Origin: Stenotrophomonas sp.
GTDB lineage: Bacteria > Pseudomonadota > Gammaproteobacteria > Xanthomonadales > Xanthomonadaceae
Assembly (NCBI GenBank): GCA_003248565.1
Contig: QFOV01000016.1
Coordinates: 1 to 25,465 of the forward strand
Reading direction: 5' to 3'
DNA length: 25,465 bases
The notes beneath the pieces are model-generated. The model did no database searches and was not told the DNA's origin. It worked only from the letters and a program-made list of their open reading frames with translations. This document shows positions 7,569 to 16,781 of the stretch, piece after piece (position 1 is the first letter of the stretch; every line of letters starts with the position of its first letter). The translations under genes were made by a program, and so were the position numbers.

Positions 7569-8216
7569 ATGACCCGGTCCACTGTGCGCGTTCTTATTGT
7601 CGACGACCATACCCTGGTTCGCGCCGGGCTTACCCGGCTGCTGCAGACATTTGACGGCATCCAGGTGGTGGCCGAAGCCAGCAATGCCGACCAGGCGCTG
7701 GAGATGGCCCTGTTCCATGTGCCGGACCTGATCCTGCTGGATCTTTCCCTGCCGGGCCGTTCCGGGCTCGAGGCGCTGAGCGATATCCGCCAACGGCTGC
7801 CACATGCGCGTGCGGTGATGATGTCCATGCACGATGACGTCGCGCATGTCCGCGATGCACTCGATCGCGGCGCAGTGGGCTTCCTGGTAAAGGACGCAGC
7901 GCCCGCAGAACTGGAACTGGCACTGCGTGCAGCACACGCAGGCCAGGTTTTCCTCAGCCCGCATATCTCGGCGAAGATGCTTGCGCCACTGATGGGCAAG
8001 GAGCGTGCGACTGGCATTGGTGCCCTGTCCCCAAGACAGAAGCAGATCCTGAGGCGCCTGGGCAGCGGCCAGACCACCAAGGAGATCGCCGCCGATCTGG
8101 GCATCAGCATCAAAACGGTGGAGACACACCGGGCGAGGATGATGGAGTCGCTCGGTTGCCGGCGCGCCAATGACCTGCTCCTGCTGGCCTTGCGTCATGA
8201 AAATGACCTCGTCTGA
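7569..8216 (+). CDS. Response regulator, NarL/LuxR type
   Basis: The 215-residue two-domain regulator has a receiver domain (about 1-125) with acidic pair D12-D13, phospho-acceptor D58 in LILLDLSLPG, S86 and K108. The LuxR-type helix-turn-helix (about 150-195) has LSPRQKQILRRLGSGQTTKEIA and the recognition helix SIKTVETHRARM. All receiver residues needed for phosphorylation are present. I choose the ATG at 7569; an in-frame GTG at 7554 has no ribosome site of its own, and AAGG at 7551-7554 could serve the ATG, although its spacing of 14 is long. No partner histidine kinase is in the window. Position between the chaperone genes and rpoN suggests a flagellar or surface-lifestyle regulator. Confidence 0.85.
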   Translation: MTRSTVRVLIVDDHTLVRAGLTRLLQTFDGIQVVAEASNADQALEMALFHVPDLILLDLSLPGRSGLEALSDIRQRLPHARAVMMSMHDDVAHVRDALDRGAVGFLVKDAAPAELELALRAAHAGQVFLSPHISAKMLAPLMGKERATGIGALSPRQKQILRRLGSGQTTKEIAADLGISIKTVETHRARMMESLGCRRANDLLLLALRHENDLV

Positions 8217-8317
8217 CACCGCCCCCTCAGTAAAAGACGTTCCACGTCACGAAATCGGAAATCCGACACCCAAACGGGGCGACGCATTAAAATCAATAGC
8301 TTGCGATGAATTCCCGT

Positions 8318-8340
8318 ATTTATTGCGCCAATAAATCGAC
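8318..8340 (+). promoter_or_regulatory. Palindrome and FleQ-box-like site upstream of rpoN
   Basis: ATTTATTG (8318-8325), CGC, CAATAAAT (8329-8336) is a perfect AT-rich inverted repeat. Overlapping it, GCCAATAAATCGAC at 8327-8340 agrees at 12 of 14 positions with the Pseudomonas aeruginosa FleQ box as I remember it (GTCAATAAATTGAC). It lies about 80 bases upstream of the predicted rpoN transcription start. A second short inverted repeat, TGTAGG (8345-8350) / CCTACA (8358-8363), follows. FleQ autoregulation of the rpoN-vemR-fleQ operon is an inference. Confidence 0.5.
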
Positions 8341-8379
8341 GCAATGTAGGGGTTTCACCTACACGATGTAAGGGTGCTT

Positions 8380-8408
8380 TTGACAGGTATCAGGTCAACA
8401 CCTATTAC
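8380..8408 (+). promoter_or_regulatory. Sigma-70-like promoter of the rpoN-vemR-fleQ operon
   Basis: A perfect TTGACA -35 (8380-8385), a 17-base spacer and TATTAC (8403-8408, four of six matches) form a plausible housekeeping promoter. The predicted start near 8415 leaves about 62 bases before the preferred rpoN ATG at 8478. No -24/-12 element is present in this leader. Confidence 0.6.
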
Positions 8409-8477
8409 CGCCCTGACATGAACCACGCAAGATGCGTTCCACAACGCAGCCATCCACTGGCCGCAACGGGGAAACGC

Positions 8478-9887
8478 ATGAAAGCCGCACTGTCCGCCCA
8501 GCTGGGCCAGCAACTTCACCTCACGCCTGCCTTGCTGCAGTCGATCCGCTTGCTGCAGCTCAACGGCATGCAGCTGGAGCTGGAAGTCCGCCAGGCGCTG
8601 GAGAGCAACCCCCTGCTGGAGCTGCAGGAGCAGGCCGAGGACGCGCCGGCAACGACGGATGCCGAGGTTGCGCAGACTGAAACTGCAGCGTTCGATGAAT
8701 TGCCCGAAAGCAATCTGTGGGATGTACCCGGCGCCAGCTGGAACGCCGACGACGAAGACCGCATGGCGCGCGTAGCGGCCGGTGAGTCCACCGACCCGCA
8801 GCTGCGCATCCTCAACGCACTTGCCTATGAACTGGATGACGCCGATCTGGCCGTGGTCAGCTTCTGGCTGGACCACTGCGATGAAGCCGGCTACCTGCAA
8901 GCCCCGCTTGCGCAGCTGACCCAGCTGGCCAGCGCCCGCCTGGACCGTACCAGCACCGATGTCGAAGCCCTGCGCCAGCGCCTGCTGCACGGCGAGCCGG
9001 CCGGCATGGCCGCCGTCGATCTGCGCGAATGCCTGCTGGCCCAGCTCACCGCCCTGCCCGGCCTGGTGCCGGCGCGCAACCTCGCACAGCGCCTGCTCGA
9101 CGCCGACATGCAACTGCTGGCGAACCACGACTATCCGGCCCTGGCGCGCGCCCTGGATGCCGAGCTCGAGGACGTGCAGGAAGCTTTCCGCCTGGTCCTG
9201 TCGCTGCAGCCCCGCCCGGGCGAGACCCTGCTGCCACAGCAGGAATTGAGCGTGATCCCGGACGTGGTCGCTTGGCACGCCGATGGCCAATGGCGGGTTG
9301 CGCTGAATCCGGCAACCACACCGCGCCTGGCCATCAACAGCAGTTACGAGCGGGTTGTCGCCGACAGCAGCGGTGAATCCGCGCAGCCCCTGCGCGAAAT
9401 GCTGCAGGAGGCGCGCTGGCTGACCCGCGGCCTGTCGATGCGCTACGACACCCTGCTGCGCACCGCGCGGGTCATCATCGAACGCCAGGCGGCCTTCCTG
9501 GTCAACGGCGACGAATCGATGGCGCCACTGACCCTGAAGGAAGTGGCCGACCTGATCGGCATGCACGAGTCCACTGTCTCGCGGATCACCTCCGGCAAGT
9601 ACCTGCAGACCCCGCGTGGCACCTTTGAACTGAAGCACTTCTTCGCCGTGCGCCTGGAAGGCGCCAGTGTCTCCGGGCAGGCCGTCAAGGCCATGGTCAA
9701 GCGCCTGATCGATGCCGAACCGGCCGCCCGTCCGCTGGCCGACGAGGCCATTGCAGGCCTGCTGGCGCGCCAGGGAGTGAACATTGCACGCCGGACCGTC
9801 GCAAAATACCGCGAACAGCTTGATATCGCCCCGGCCCGCGAGCGTCGCCGCCAGAGCAGCAAGCCCCAGCTGGCCCGTGTGGGCTGA
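8478..9887 (+). CDS. rpoN: RNA polymerase sigma-54 factor
   Basis: The 469-residue sigma factor has region I at the start (MKAALSAQLGQQLHLTPALL, then LQLNGMQLELEVRQALESNP), an acidic region II (about 55-90), the core-binding region, the helix-turn-helix TLKEVADLIGMHESTVSRI, and an intact RpoN box ARRTVAKYRE at residues 437-446. All parts needed for -24/-12 recognition are present. I choose ATG 8478 because GGGGAAA lies just upstream and region I starts there. An in-frame ATG at 8418 would add 20 residues with no family match and lies only 3 bases past the predicted transcription start. Its place beside vemR and fleQ marks it as the flagellar copy, called rpoN2 in Xanthomonas. Confidence 0.95.
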   Translation: MKAALSAQLGQQLHLTPALLQSIRLLQLNGMQLELEVRQALESNPLLELQEQAEDAPATTDAEVAQTETAAFDELPESNLWDVPGASWNADDEDRMARVAAGESTDPQLRILNALAYELDDADLAVVSFWLDHCDEAGYLQAPLAQLTQLASARLDRTSTDVEALRQRLLHGEPAGMAAVDLRECLLAQLTALPGLVPARNLAQRLLDADMQLLANHDYPALARALDAELEDVQEAFRLVLSLQPRPGETLLPQQELSVIPDVVAWHADGQWRVALNPATTPRLAINSSYERVVADSSGESAQPLREMLQEARWLTRGLSMRYDTLLRTARVIIERQAAFLVNGDESMAPLTLKEVADLIGMHESTVSRITSGKYLQTPRGTFELKHFFAVRLEGASVSGQAVKAMVKRLIDAEPAARPLADEAIAGLLARQGVNIARRTVAKYREQLDIAPARERRRQSSKPQLARVG

Positions 9888-9901
9888 GACCAAGGATTCC
9901 C

Positions 9902-10274
9902 ATGAACAAGCTCACCGTAGTGCTGGTCGACGACCATGAAGGCTTCATCAACGCCGCCATGCGTCATTTCCGCAAGATCGACTGGCTGGAAGTGGTCGGC
10001 AGCGCCGCCAACGGACTCGAGGCGATCGAGCGCTCCGAAGCGCTGCGCCCGCAGGTCGTGCTGATGGACCTGGCCATGCCGGAAATGGGCGGGTTGCAGG
10101 CCACGCGCCTGATCAAGACCCAGGACCAGCCACCGTACATCGTGATAGCCAGTCATTTCGATGACGCCGAACACCGCGAACACGCACTGCGCGCCGGTGC
10201 CGATAATTTCGTCAGCAAGCTGTCCTATATCCAGGAAGTGATGCCGATCCTGGAAGGGCTCAAGGTACAAGAAG

Positions 10275-10282
<8 letters not shown>
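9902..10282 (+). CDS. vemR: VemR, single-domain response regulator
   Basis: The 126-residue receiver domain has no output domain. Acidic pocket D10-D11, phospho-acceptor D56 (VVLMDLAMPEMGG), S84 and K106 are all present. In Xanthomonas campestris, VemR is a receiver of this size encoded between rpoN2 and fleQ that affects motility and virulence and acts through FleQ; the acceptor there is also D56 as I recall. An AAGGA ribosome site lies just before the ATG, 14 bases after rpoN. The end overlaps fleQ by 8 bases, so the three genes form a tight operon. Confidence 0.9.
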
Positions 10283-11753
<1,471 letters not shown>

Positions 11754-11758
11754 ACGCA

Positions 11759-12466
11759 GTGGATAGCAACGAAGCAACAGCAACACCGCTCACCGAGCGC
11801 AGCGAGCTGCGCGACGAACGTGGCAACAGAGTGATAGCCCCTGTTGCCCTGAGCAACCTCAGTACCTTGTTCAAAGGCAGCAACTGCACGCTGGAGATCC
11901 ACCCGCAAGCGCGATTGGGGCCATTGGCCATCGAGTTCCACGGCTCCAACGCACAGTGCCGGATAGGCCCCGCCGGTCCGGCGGGCAGCTTCTCAGCGAC
12001 CATCCGTCTGGGTGAGGACTGCGTGGTCGAGATAGGTGCCGGCGTAACCACGACCGCAAGAGCCTTCATCGCCACCAGCGAAGGAGCGCGGCTGATAGTA
12101 GGCGATGACTGCATGTTCGCCTCGGACGTGCAGTTGCGCGGTGACGACGCACATCCCATCTTCGACATTCATACCGGCATTCGCATCAATCCGGCCGAAG
12201 ACATCGTGATCGGCGCCCATGTCTGGCTTGCCTATGCTGTGCGCTGCCTCGGCGGTGCGCGCATTGGCGATGGCAGCGTGATTGGCATGGATAGCGTTGT
12301 AACCGGCACGATACCTAACAACTGCGTGGCCGTTGGCACCCCAGCTCGCGTGATCCGCCGCGACGTCGCCTGGGAGCGCCCGCATCTGTCGATAGCGCAG
12401 CCGCCATACAAGCCCAACGGTGACTGTATCGCCCGCTCGAATTACTGGAATCCAACCCGCGAGTAA
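11759..12466 (+). CDS. Hexapeptide-repeat (left-handed beta-helix) acyltransferase
   Basis: The 235-residue protein begins with GTG five bases after the fleQ stop, with GGAA 8 bases upstream, so it is probably co-transcribed with fleQ. The middle and C-terminal parts show the [LIV]Gxxxx hexapeptide rhythm (LGEDCVVEIGAGVTTTARAF, IVGDDCMFASDVQLRG, IVIGAHVWLAYAVRCLGGAR, IGDGSVIGMDSVVTG) and the usual ending PNNCVAVGTPARVIRR. Such enzymes transfer acetyl groups, from acetyl-CoA, to hydroxyl or amino groups of sugars. Here it may acetylate the amino sugar made by the aminotransferase at 18375. It lacks the N-terminal Rossmann domain of VioB/PglD-type N-acetyltransferases. Substrate unknown. Confidence 0.82.
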   Translation: MDSNEATATPLTERSELRDERGNRVIAPVALSNLSTLFKGSNCTLEIHPQARLGPLAIEFHGSNAQCRIGPAGPAGSFSATIRLGEDCVVEIGAGVTTTARAFIATSEGARLIVGDDCMFASDVQLRGDDAHPIFDIHTGIRINPAEDIVIGAHVWLAYAVRCLGGARIGDGSVIGMDSVVTGTIPNNCVAVGTPARVIRRDVAWERPHLSIAQPPYKPNGDCIARSNYWNPTRE

Positions 12467-12481
12467 ATCGCCCGTGATCCG

Positions 12482-12497
12482 TGGCATGGAACTTGCC
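12482..12497 (+). promoter_or_regulatory. Sigma-54 promoter of the tagD operon
   Basis: TGGCATGGAACTTGCC matches TGGCACG-N4-TTGCA with GG at 12483-12484 and GC at 12495-12496, exact 12-base spacing. The predicted start near 12508 gives a 28-base leader to the ATG at 12536. A weak FleQ-box-like palindrome GCGA-GTAAA-TCGC lies at 12459-12471, over the stop codon of the previous gene. Confidence 0.8.
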
Positions 12498-12535
12498 TGA
12501 GTCAGTTGGACCATGGCTGCACGAACTTCCCACTC

Positions 12536-12988
12536 ATGACGATCGTTCTTACCTACGGGACCTTTGACCTTTTGCATGTCGGTCACGTCAACCTGCTGCG
12601 CCGTGCCCGAGCGCTGGGCGACCGCCTGATCGTGGGCCTGTCCTCGGACCGGTTCAACGCGATAAAAGGCAAAATGTCCACCCAGTGTTACGCAGACCGC
12701 GAAGCTGTTGTGCGCGCGATCCGCTACGTGGACGACGTCTTCCCTGAAGACAACTGGGAACAGAAAGCCGAGGACATCCGCCACCACGGTGCCGACATCC
12801 TGGTGATGGGCTCGGACTGGGCGGGGCAGTTCGATTCCCTCAGCTCCCAATGCCAGGTGCGTTACCTACCCCGGACAGAAGACATTTCCAGCTCCTCGAT
12901 CAAGGCGCGCATCCGCTTGGATGGAATCGAACTGACACCCGCCGGCACTGCTTCGCTATCCGTTGCTTTCCCTGGCAGGGGTCGCTGA
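12536..12988 (+). CDS. tagD: Glycerol-3-phosphate cytidylyltransferase (TagD-like)
   Basis: The 150-residue nucleotidyltransferase should make CDP-glycerol from CTP and sn-glycerol-3-phosphate. It follows Bacillus TagD closely: LTYGTFDLLHVGHVNLL with the HxGH signature at residues 14-17, RYVDDVFPEDNWEQK, DILVMGSDWAGQFD, and the RTEDISSSSIK signature (RTxGISTT in TagD). It is about 20 residues longer at the C-terminus than TagD. The start is ATG 12536, where the family begins; an upstream TTG at 12506 falls at the predicted transcription start. The stop overlaps the next start (TGATG). CDP-glycerol is the donor for the two glycerophosphotransferases in this island. Confidence 0.9.
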   Translation: MTIVLTYGTFDLLHVGHVNLLRRARALGDRLIVGLSSDRFNAIKGKMSTQCYADREAVVRAIRYVDDVFPEDNWEQKAEDIRHHGADILVMGSDWAGQFDSLSSQCQVRYLPRTEDISSSSIKARIRLDGIELTPAGTASLSVAFPGRGR

Positions 12989-15504
12989 TGCTGCCCGTCT
13001 TCCAGATCCACACCCCTGGCGAAGAAAATGCCCACGGTGCCCCGTGGCTGCAGTTGCAGCCTGCACCTCGTGGCATCAGCGCCCTGCGTCTGCGTAGCCG
13101 TGACGGCAAGCGCGTCCTGGCCCTGACACTCCATGTGGATGGAGACGCCGTACGCGCCCAGCTGCCTGCCCCGGCGCTGCTGGAAGACACTCCGCAACGC
13201 TGGGATGTACAGATCGAGCTGGGCAGCACTGGCATGTTCGAGCAACTGGTAGGAACAACCGCCGATGGCAGCGACCGCCACTTCTTTCGCGAAACCGTGC
13301 ATGGTCACGGATTGTCTGCGTACCTGAGCGACAGCGCCAGCTCACTGGCGCTGTTCACTGCGCCACTGGAGCAGCACGCGATGACGGTGGAGTCCGAGAA
13401 TCTGCGCGCGGCGTTCCCGTCGTTGCTTGATGAGCTGCCGCTGCAGGAAGATCTCGTAATATTCGAGAGCTTCTTCGGCAAAGCCTACGGCGGCAACCCG
13501 CGCTACGTGTACGCCGCGTTGCGCAGGAAGCGCCCCGACCTGCACTGCGTATGGGCCTATAGCGGTGACGAGCAGATTCCGGGCAACCCCCAACAGGTGA
13601 TCCGCGGCTCCTGCGAGTACCTTCGCCTGTTGGCGCAGGCGAAGTACCGAGTCAACAACATCCTGTTCGCTGCACACGGCCGCAAGGCGGAGACGCGTTA
13701 CCTGCAAACCTGGCATGGCACACCGCTCAAACGGCTTGGTTATGACATCACCGTGACCGGCCCGGAAGTAGACGCGCGAGACAATCTATACCGTGAGTCT
13801 CGTGCATGGACGCTGCTGCTGAGTGAGAACGGCTATTCCAGCGAGGTGCTGCCGCGCGCATTCCGTTATGAAGGCCCGGTGCTCGAAGCCGGTTACCCAT
13901 TGACTGACCCACTGACAAACCAAAGCGCGGCGCGCGAGGCTACCCTTGCCCACCTGGCGCTTCCGTCAGGTCATCGTTTCGTGCTGTATGCCCCCACCTG
14001 GCGCGACAGCCATCAAGTCGGCCACTGGCGGTTCGACTTCGACCTGCAGCTGGACCTGGTGAAGATCGCAGCGGCGCTGGCCCCGGATCAGATCCTTTTG
14101 TTGCGGGGCCACCACCTGATCAGCGCCGGTTTGCAGGATCTGGAGCTTCCCTCAAACGTCCGCGATGTCTCGCATGTCGATGATGCCAGTGAGCTGTGCG
14201 CGATTGCCGATATCCTCATCACCGACTACTCCTCGATCTTCTTTGACTACGCCACCACCGGCCGACCGATCCTGTTCTATTGTTACGACCTAGAGCACTA
14301 CGCCAAGCAAGTGCGCGGTTTCTACCTGAACGTTGAGCAGGAGTTGCCCGGCCCGGTCGCGCGTACCACCGATGAACTGATAGCCCTTCTCGGCGACCTG
14401 CCTGCGGTGCAGGCAGCCCATGCTGATCAATACGCGACCTTCAGAGAGCGCTTCTGCCCATTCAACGACGGCCAAGCAGCCGAACGGGTTGTCGATGCAT
14501 TTTTCGGCCCGTTTCCCGCCCAGAATCAATTCATGACCGATCTGGTTGCAGTGGCTGCTGGCGGCGTCGGCGAAGACGACGCGCGCCTGCGCAACCTCTT
14601 GAAGCGCTACCTGCCCAGCTCCGACGAAATCTCCAACTTGCTGTATGAGCGTCTCAGCCGCGCCGAACAGCAGCGGTTCCTGGTGTGGTTCCTGAAGCGC
14701 TGGGCGGGCATCGACCGCATCCCTCCTGAGGACCTTGCGCACTACCTTGCAGAGGTTGCCCGCATTCGCGGTGAGCAGCGTGTACCGATCATGGTCGGTG
14801 GTGGCCAGTACGTGCTTCAGGATCTTCGCTCGCAAGGCCATGACTTCCGGCTGGCAAGCTATGCGTGGGCACTGAGTATCGATGACATCCTGTTCGACCA
14901 GTACCAGAGCGATGGATTCCGCGTTCGCCCTGGCGAGGTGATCATCGATGCTGGTGGATTCATCGGCGACACTACTGTCCTGTTCTGCACAAAGACCGGT
15001 AACGATTGCGAGGTGCATGCTTTCGAGCTTCTGGACGAGAACATCGCATTGTTCGAGTACAACCTGCAGCTCAACGGCGTGGCTGACCGTGTCGTTCTCA
15101 ACAAGCTGGCACTGTCGGACCACAGTAATGGTTCACTCCTGATCAAACCGGCCGAGCTTCAGGGTGCAACGTCAGTCAGTGCCGGGGATGGCCCGGGCGA
15201 GCGCATTGCCACCATCACCCTCGACGACTATGTCGCACAGCACGGGCTGCAACGCGTGGACCTGATCAAGATGGACATCGAGGGATCGGAAATTCCAGCA
15301 TTGCAGGGCGCCCTGCAGACCATTCGCCGTTTCAGACCAAAACTGGCGCTATGCCTTTATCACAAGTGGGACGATGTGCTTACCATTCCCCGCTTCATCT
15401 CCGAGCTAGGCATTCCCTACCGTTTCAACTTCAAATGGGTGCAACTGCCACAGGGCTGGGAAGCGGTGCTGCTGGCACAGCCCTGCGAGGACGCACAGCC
15501 ATGA
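12988..15504 (+). CDS. CDP-glycerol glycerophosphotransferase fused to an FkbM methyltransferase
   Basis: The 838-residue protein has three parts. Residues 1-130 are beta-rich and unrecognised. Residues about 150-510 form a TagB/TagF-type glycerophosphotransferase: WHGTPLKRLGYD from residue 242, LYAPTWRD, ILLLRGHH, and TDYSSIFFDYATTGRPILFY with DYSS at 413-416. Residues about 640-838 form an FkbM SAM-dependent methyltransferase: VIIDAGGFIGDTT from about 651, EVHAFELLDENI, and LIKMDIEGSEIPAL near 760-771. It should add glycerol phosphate from CDP-glycerol to a glycan acceptor and O-methylate the product or a nearby sugar. The start at 12988 overlaps tagD by one base with AGGGG upstream; the open frame before it (from 12850) is only tagD in another frame. 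The fusion is unusual. Confidence 0.88.
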   Translation: MLPVFQIHTPGEENAHGAPWLQLQPAPRGISALRLRSRDGKRVLALTLHVDGDAVRAQLPAPALLEDTPQRWDVQIELGSTGMFEQLVGTTADGSDRHFFRETVHGHGLSAYLSDSASSLALFTAPLEQHAMTVESENLRAAFPSLLDELPLQEDLVIFESFFGKAYGGNPRYVYAALRRKRPDLHCVWAYSGDEQIPGNPQQVIRGSCEYLRLLAQAKYRVNNILFAAHGRKAETRYLQTWHGTPLKRLGYDITVTGPEVDARDNLYRESRAWTLLLSENGYSSEVLPRAFRYEGPVLEAGYPLTDPLTNQSAAREATLAHLALPSGHRFVLYAPTWRDSHQVGHWRFDFDLQLDLVKIAAALAPDQILLLRGHHLISAGLQDLELPSNVRDVSHVDDASELCAIADILITDYSSIFFDYATTGRPILFYCYDLEHYAKQVRGFYLNVEQELPGPVARTTDELIALLGDLPAVQAAHADQYATFRERFCPFNDGQAAERVVDAFFGPFPAQNQFMTDLVAVAAGGVGEDDARLRNLLKRYLPSSDEISNLLYERLSRAEQQRFLVWFLKRWAGIDRIPPEDLAHYLAEVARIRGEQRVPIMVGGGQYVLQDLRSQGHDFRLASYAWALSIDDILFDQYQSDGFRVRPGEVIIDAGGFIGDTTVLFCTKTGNDCEVHAFELLDENIALFEYNLQLNGVADRVVLNKLALSDHSNGSLLIKPAELQGATSVSAGDGPGERIATITLDDYVAQHGLQRVDLIKMDIEGSEIPALQGALQTIRRFRPKLALCLYHKWDDVLTIPRFISELGIPYRFNFKWVQLPQGWEAVLLAQPCEDAQP

Positions 15505-16781
15505 CGGTGAACGTGCTCGTGTTCCCCTGCGGTTCGGAGATAGGACTGGAAATACACGCCGCCCTGTGCCGTGCCAAGGATATCCGCCTGCATGGTGCGT
15601 CTTCCGTATCGGACCACGGTGAGTTCGTCTACGCGCGGTACCAGCAGATCTCGGCGCAGGCAGGCTCTGCCGAGCTTGTCCCTCAGCTCAATGCACTGAT
15701 CGATGCATGGAGCATCGATCTGGTGGTGCCGGCGCATGACAGCGTGATCCCTGTCTTTGCCGACAACGGAGACCGGTTGCATGCCCCGGCAATGGTGCCT
15801 GATCAGCATCTTGCCGCCATCTGCCGAAACAAGAACCTGACCTATGAACGACTGCAGCGATTGGGCATCGTGCCACGCAGCGTCGAACTGGGCACCACCG
15901 GATACCCGATCTTCGCCAAGCCCGCGATCGGTCAGGGCAGCCAGGGCGCTGAGCGCGTTGATGAGGCTGCGCGGCACCAGCAATTGGCCAACAGCGGCAT
16001 CGAATATGTTTTCAGTGAGTACCTGCCAGGCACCGAGTACACCGTGGACTGCATTTCCAGCGCCAGCGGTGTCCTGCTGCACGCCGCACCGCGCGTGCGT
16101 GGGCGTGTCAAGTCCGGAATCAGCGTGCGTACGGAACCCGTAGAAACGGCTCCCGAGCTCGAGGCGATGGCGCAGGCCATAGCTACCGAGCTGGGCCTGA
16201 AGGGTGCATGGTTCTTCCAGGCACGCCGCGACCGAGACGGCGTCCCCAAGCTGCTGGAGGTAGCACCGCGCATCGCCGGCTCCATGGCACTAAACCGTAT
16301 GCGCGGCATCAACTACCCGTTGCTCGGCATCTACGCGTACATGGGCCATACCTTCAATGTCATGCCCCAGCAGTACCCTCTGGTCATGGACCGGGCACTG
16401 GGTAACCGTTGGCGCGCGGAACTGGCCTACAAACGCGTCTATCTGGATCTGGATGACACGCTGCTGGTGCGTGGCAGCCCGGAGCCACAGCTGATGGCTT
16501 TGCTGTACCAATGGAGTGCGCGAAACGTGCCAGTCGTGCTGGTCACCCGCCATGCCTGCGCACCTGAGCAGACACTCGCACAGCACCGCATCTGTGTGGA
16601 TCTGTTCGAGCGGATCGTTCACCTGCGCGATGGCTCGCCCAAGAGTGCATCCATTACGCCCGGAGAGGCGGCAATCTTCATAGACGATGCCTTCAGTGAG
16701 CGCGCCGAGGTGGCTGCCGCTCGTGCCATCCCGGTATTCGACGTCGACGCACTGGAGCAGTTGATGGAGGTTCGCGCATGA
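15501..16781 (+). CDS. ATP-grasp ligase fused to a HAD-type phosphatase domain
   Basis: The 426-residue protein overlaps its neighbour on each side by four bases (ATGA), fixing the start at 15501. An N-terminal Rossmann-like pre-ATP-grasp domain (1-105) precedes the ATP-grasp domain (about 106-300): K140 in FAKPAIGQGSQG, the FSEYLPGTEYTVD strand, and LLEVAPRIAGSM, where the usual metal-binding Asn of ExN is Ala. A complete HAD domain (about 312-426) follows: D316/D318 in YLDLDDTLL, Thr in LVTRH, Lys in SPKSAS, and D395-D396 in FIDDA. ATP-grasp enzymes join a carboxylate to an amine or alcohol via an acyl phosphate. A plausible job is attaching a small acid to the island's sugar or glycerol, but the substrate is unknown. 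Confidence 0.8.
   Translation: MTVNVLVFPCGSEIGLEIHAALCRAKDIRLHGASSVSDHGEFVYARYQQISAQAGSAELVPQLNALIDAWSIDLVVPAHDSVIPVFADNGDRLHAPAMVPDQHLAAICRNKNLTYERLQRLGIVPRSVELGTTGYPIFAKPAIGQGSQGAERVDEAARHQQLANSGIEYVFSEYLPGTEYTVDCISSASGVLLHAAPRVRGRVKSGISVRTEPVETAPELEAMAQAIATELGLKGAWFFQARRDRDGVPKLLEVAPRIAGSMALNRMRGINYPLLGIYAYMGHTFNVMPQQYPLVMDRALGNRWRAELAYKRVYLDLDDTLLVRGSPEPQLMALLYQWSARNVPVVLVTRHACAPEQTLAQHRICVDLFERIVHLRDGSPKSASITPGEAAIFIDDAFSERAEVAAARAIPVFDVDALEQLMEVRA

Noticed and set aside
8236..8266. Short inverted repeats after the response regulator gene considered as a terminator
   Set aside because: Five-pair stems without a T run are too weak to call a terminator; they are kept only as possible operator sites.
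8418..8477. Upstream ATG giving a 489-residue RpoN
   Set aside because: Region I of RpoN begins at 8478, which has a GGGGAAA ribosome site; 8418 lies only 3 bases from the predicted transcription start.
12850..12987. N-terminal extension of the glycerophosphotransferase-FkbM gene
   Set aside because: This stretch is the out-of-frame end of tagD. The ATG at 12988 has AGGGG upstream and the usual TGATG overlap.
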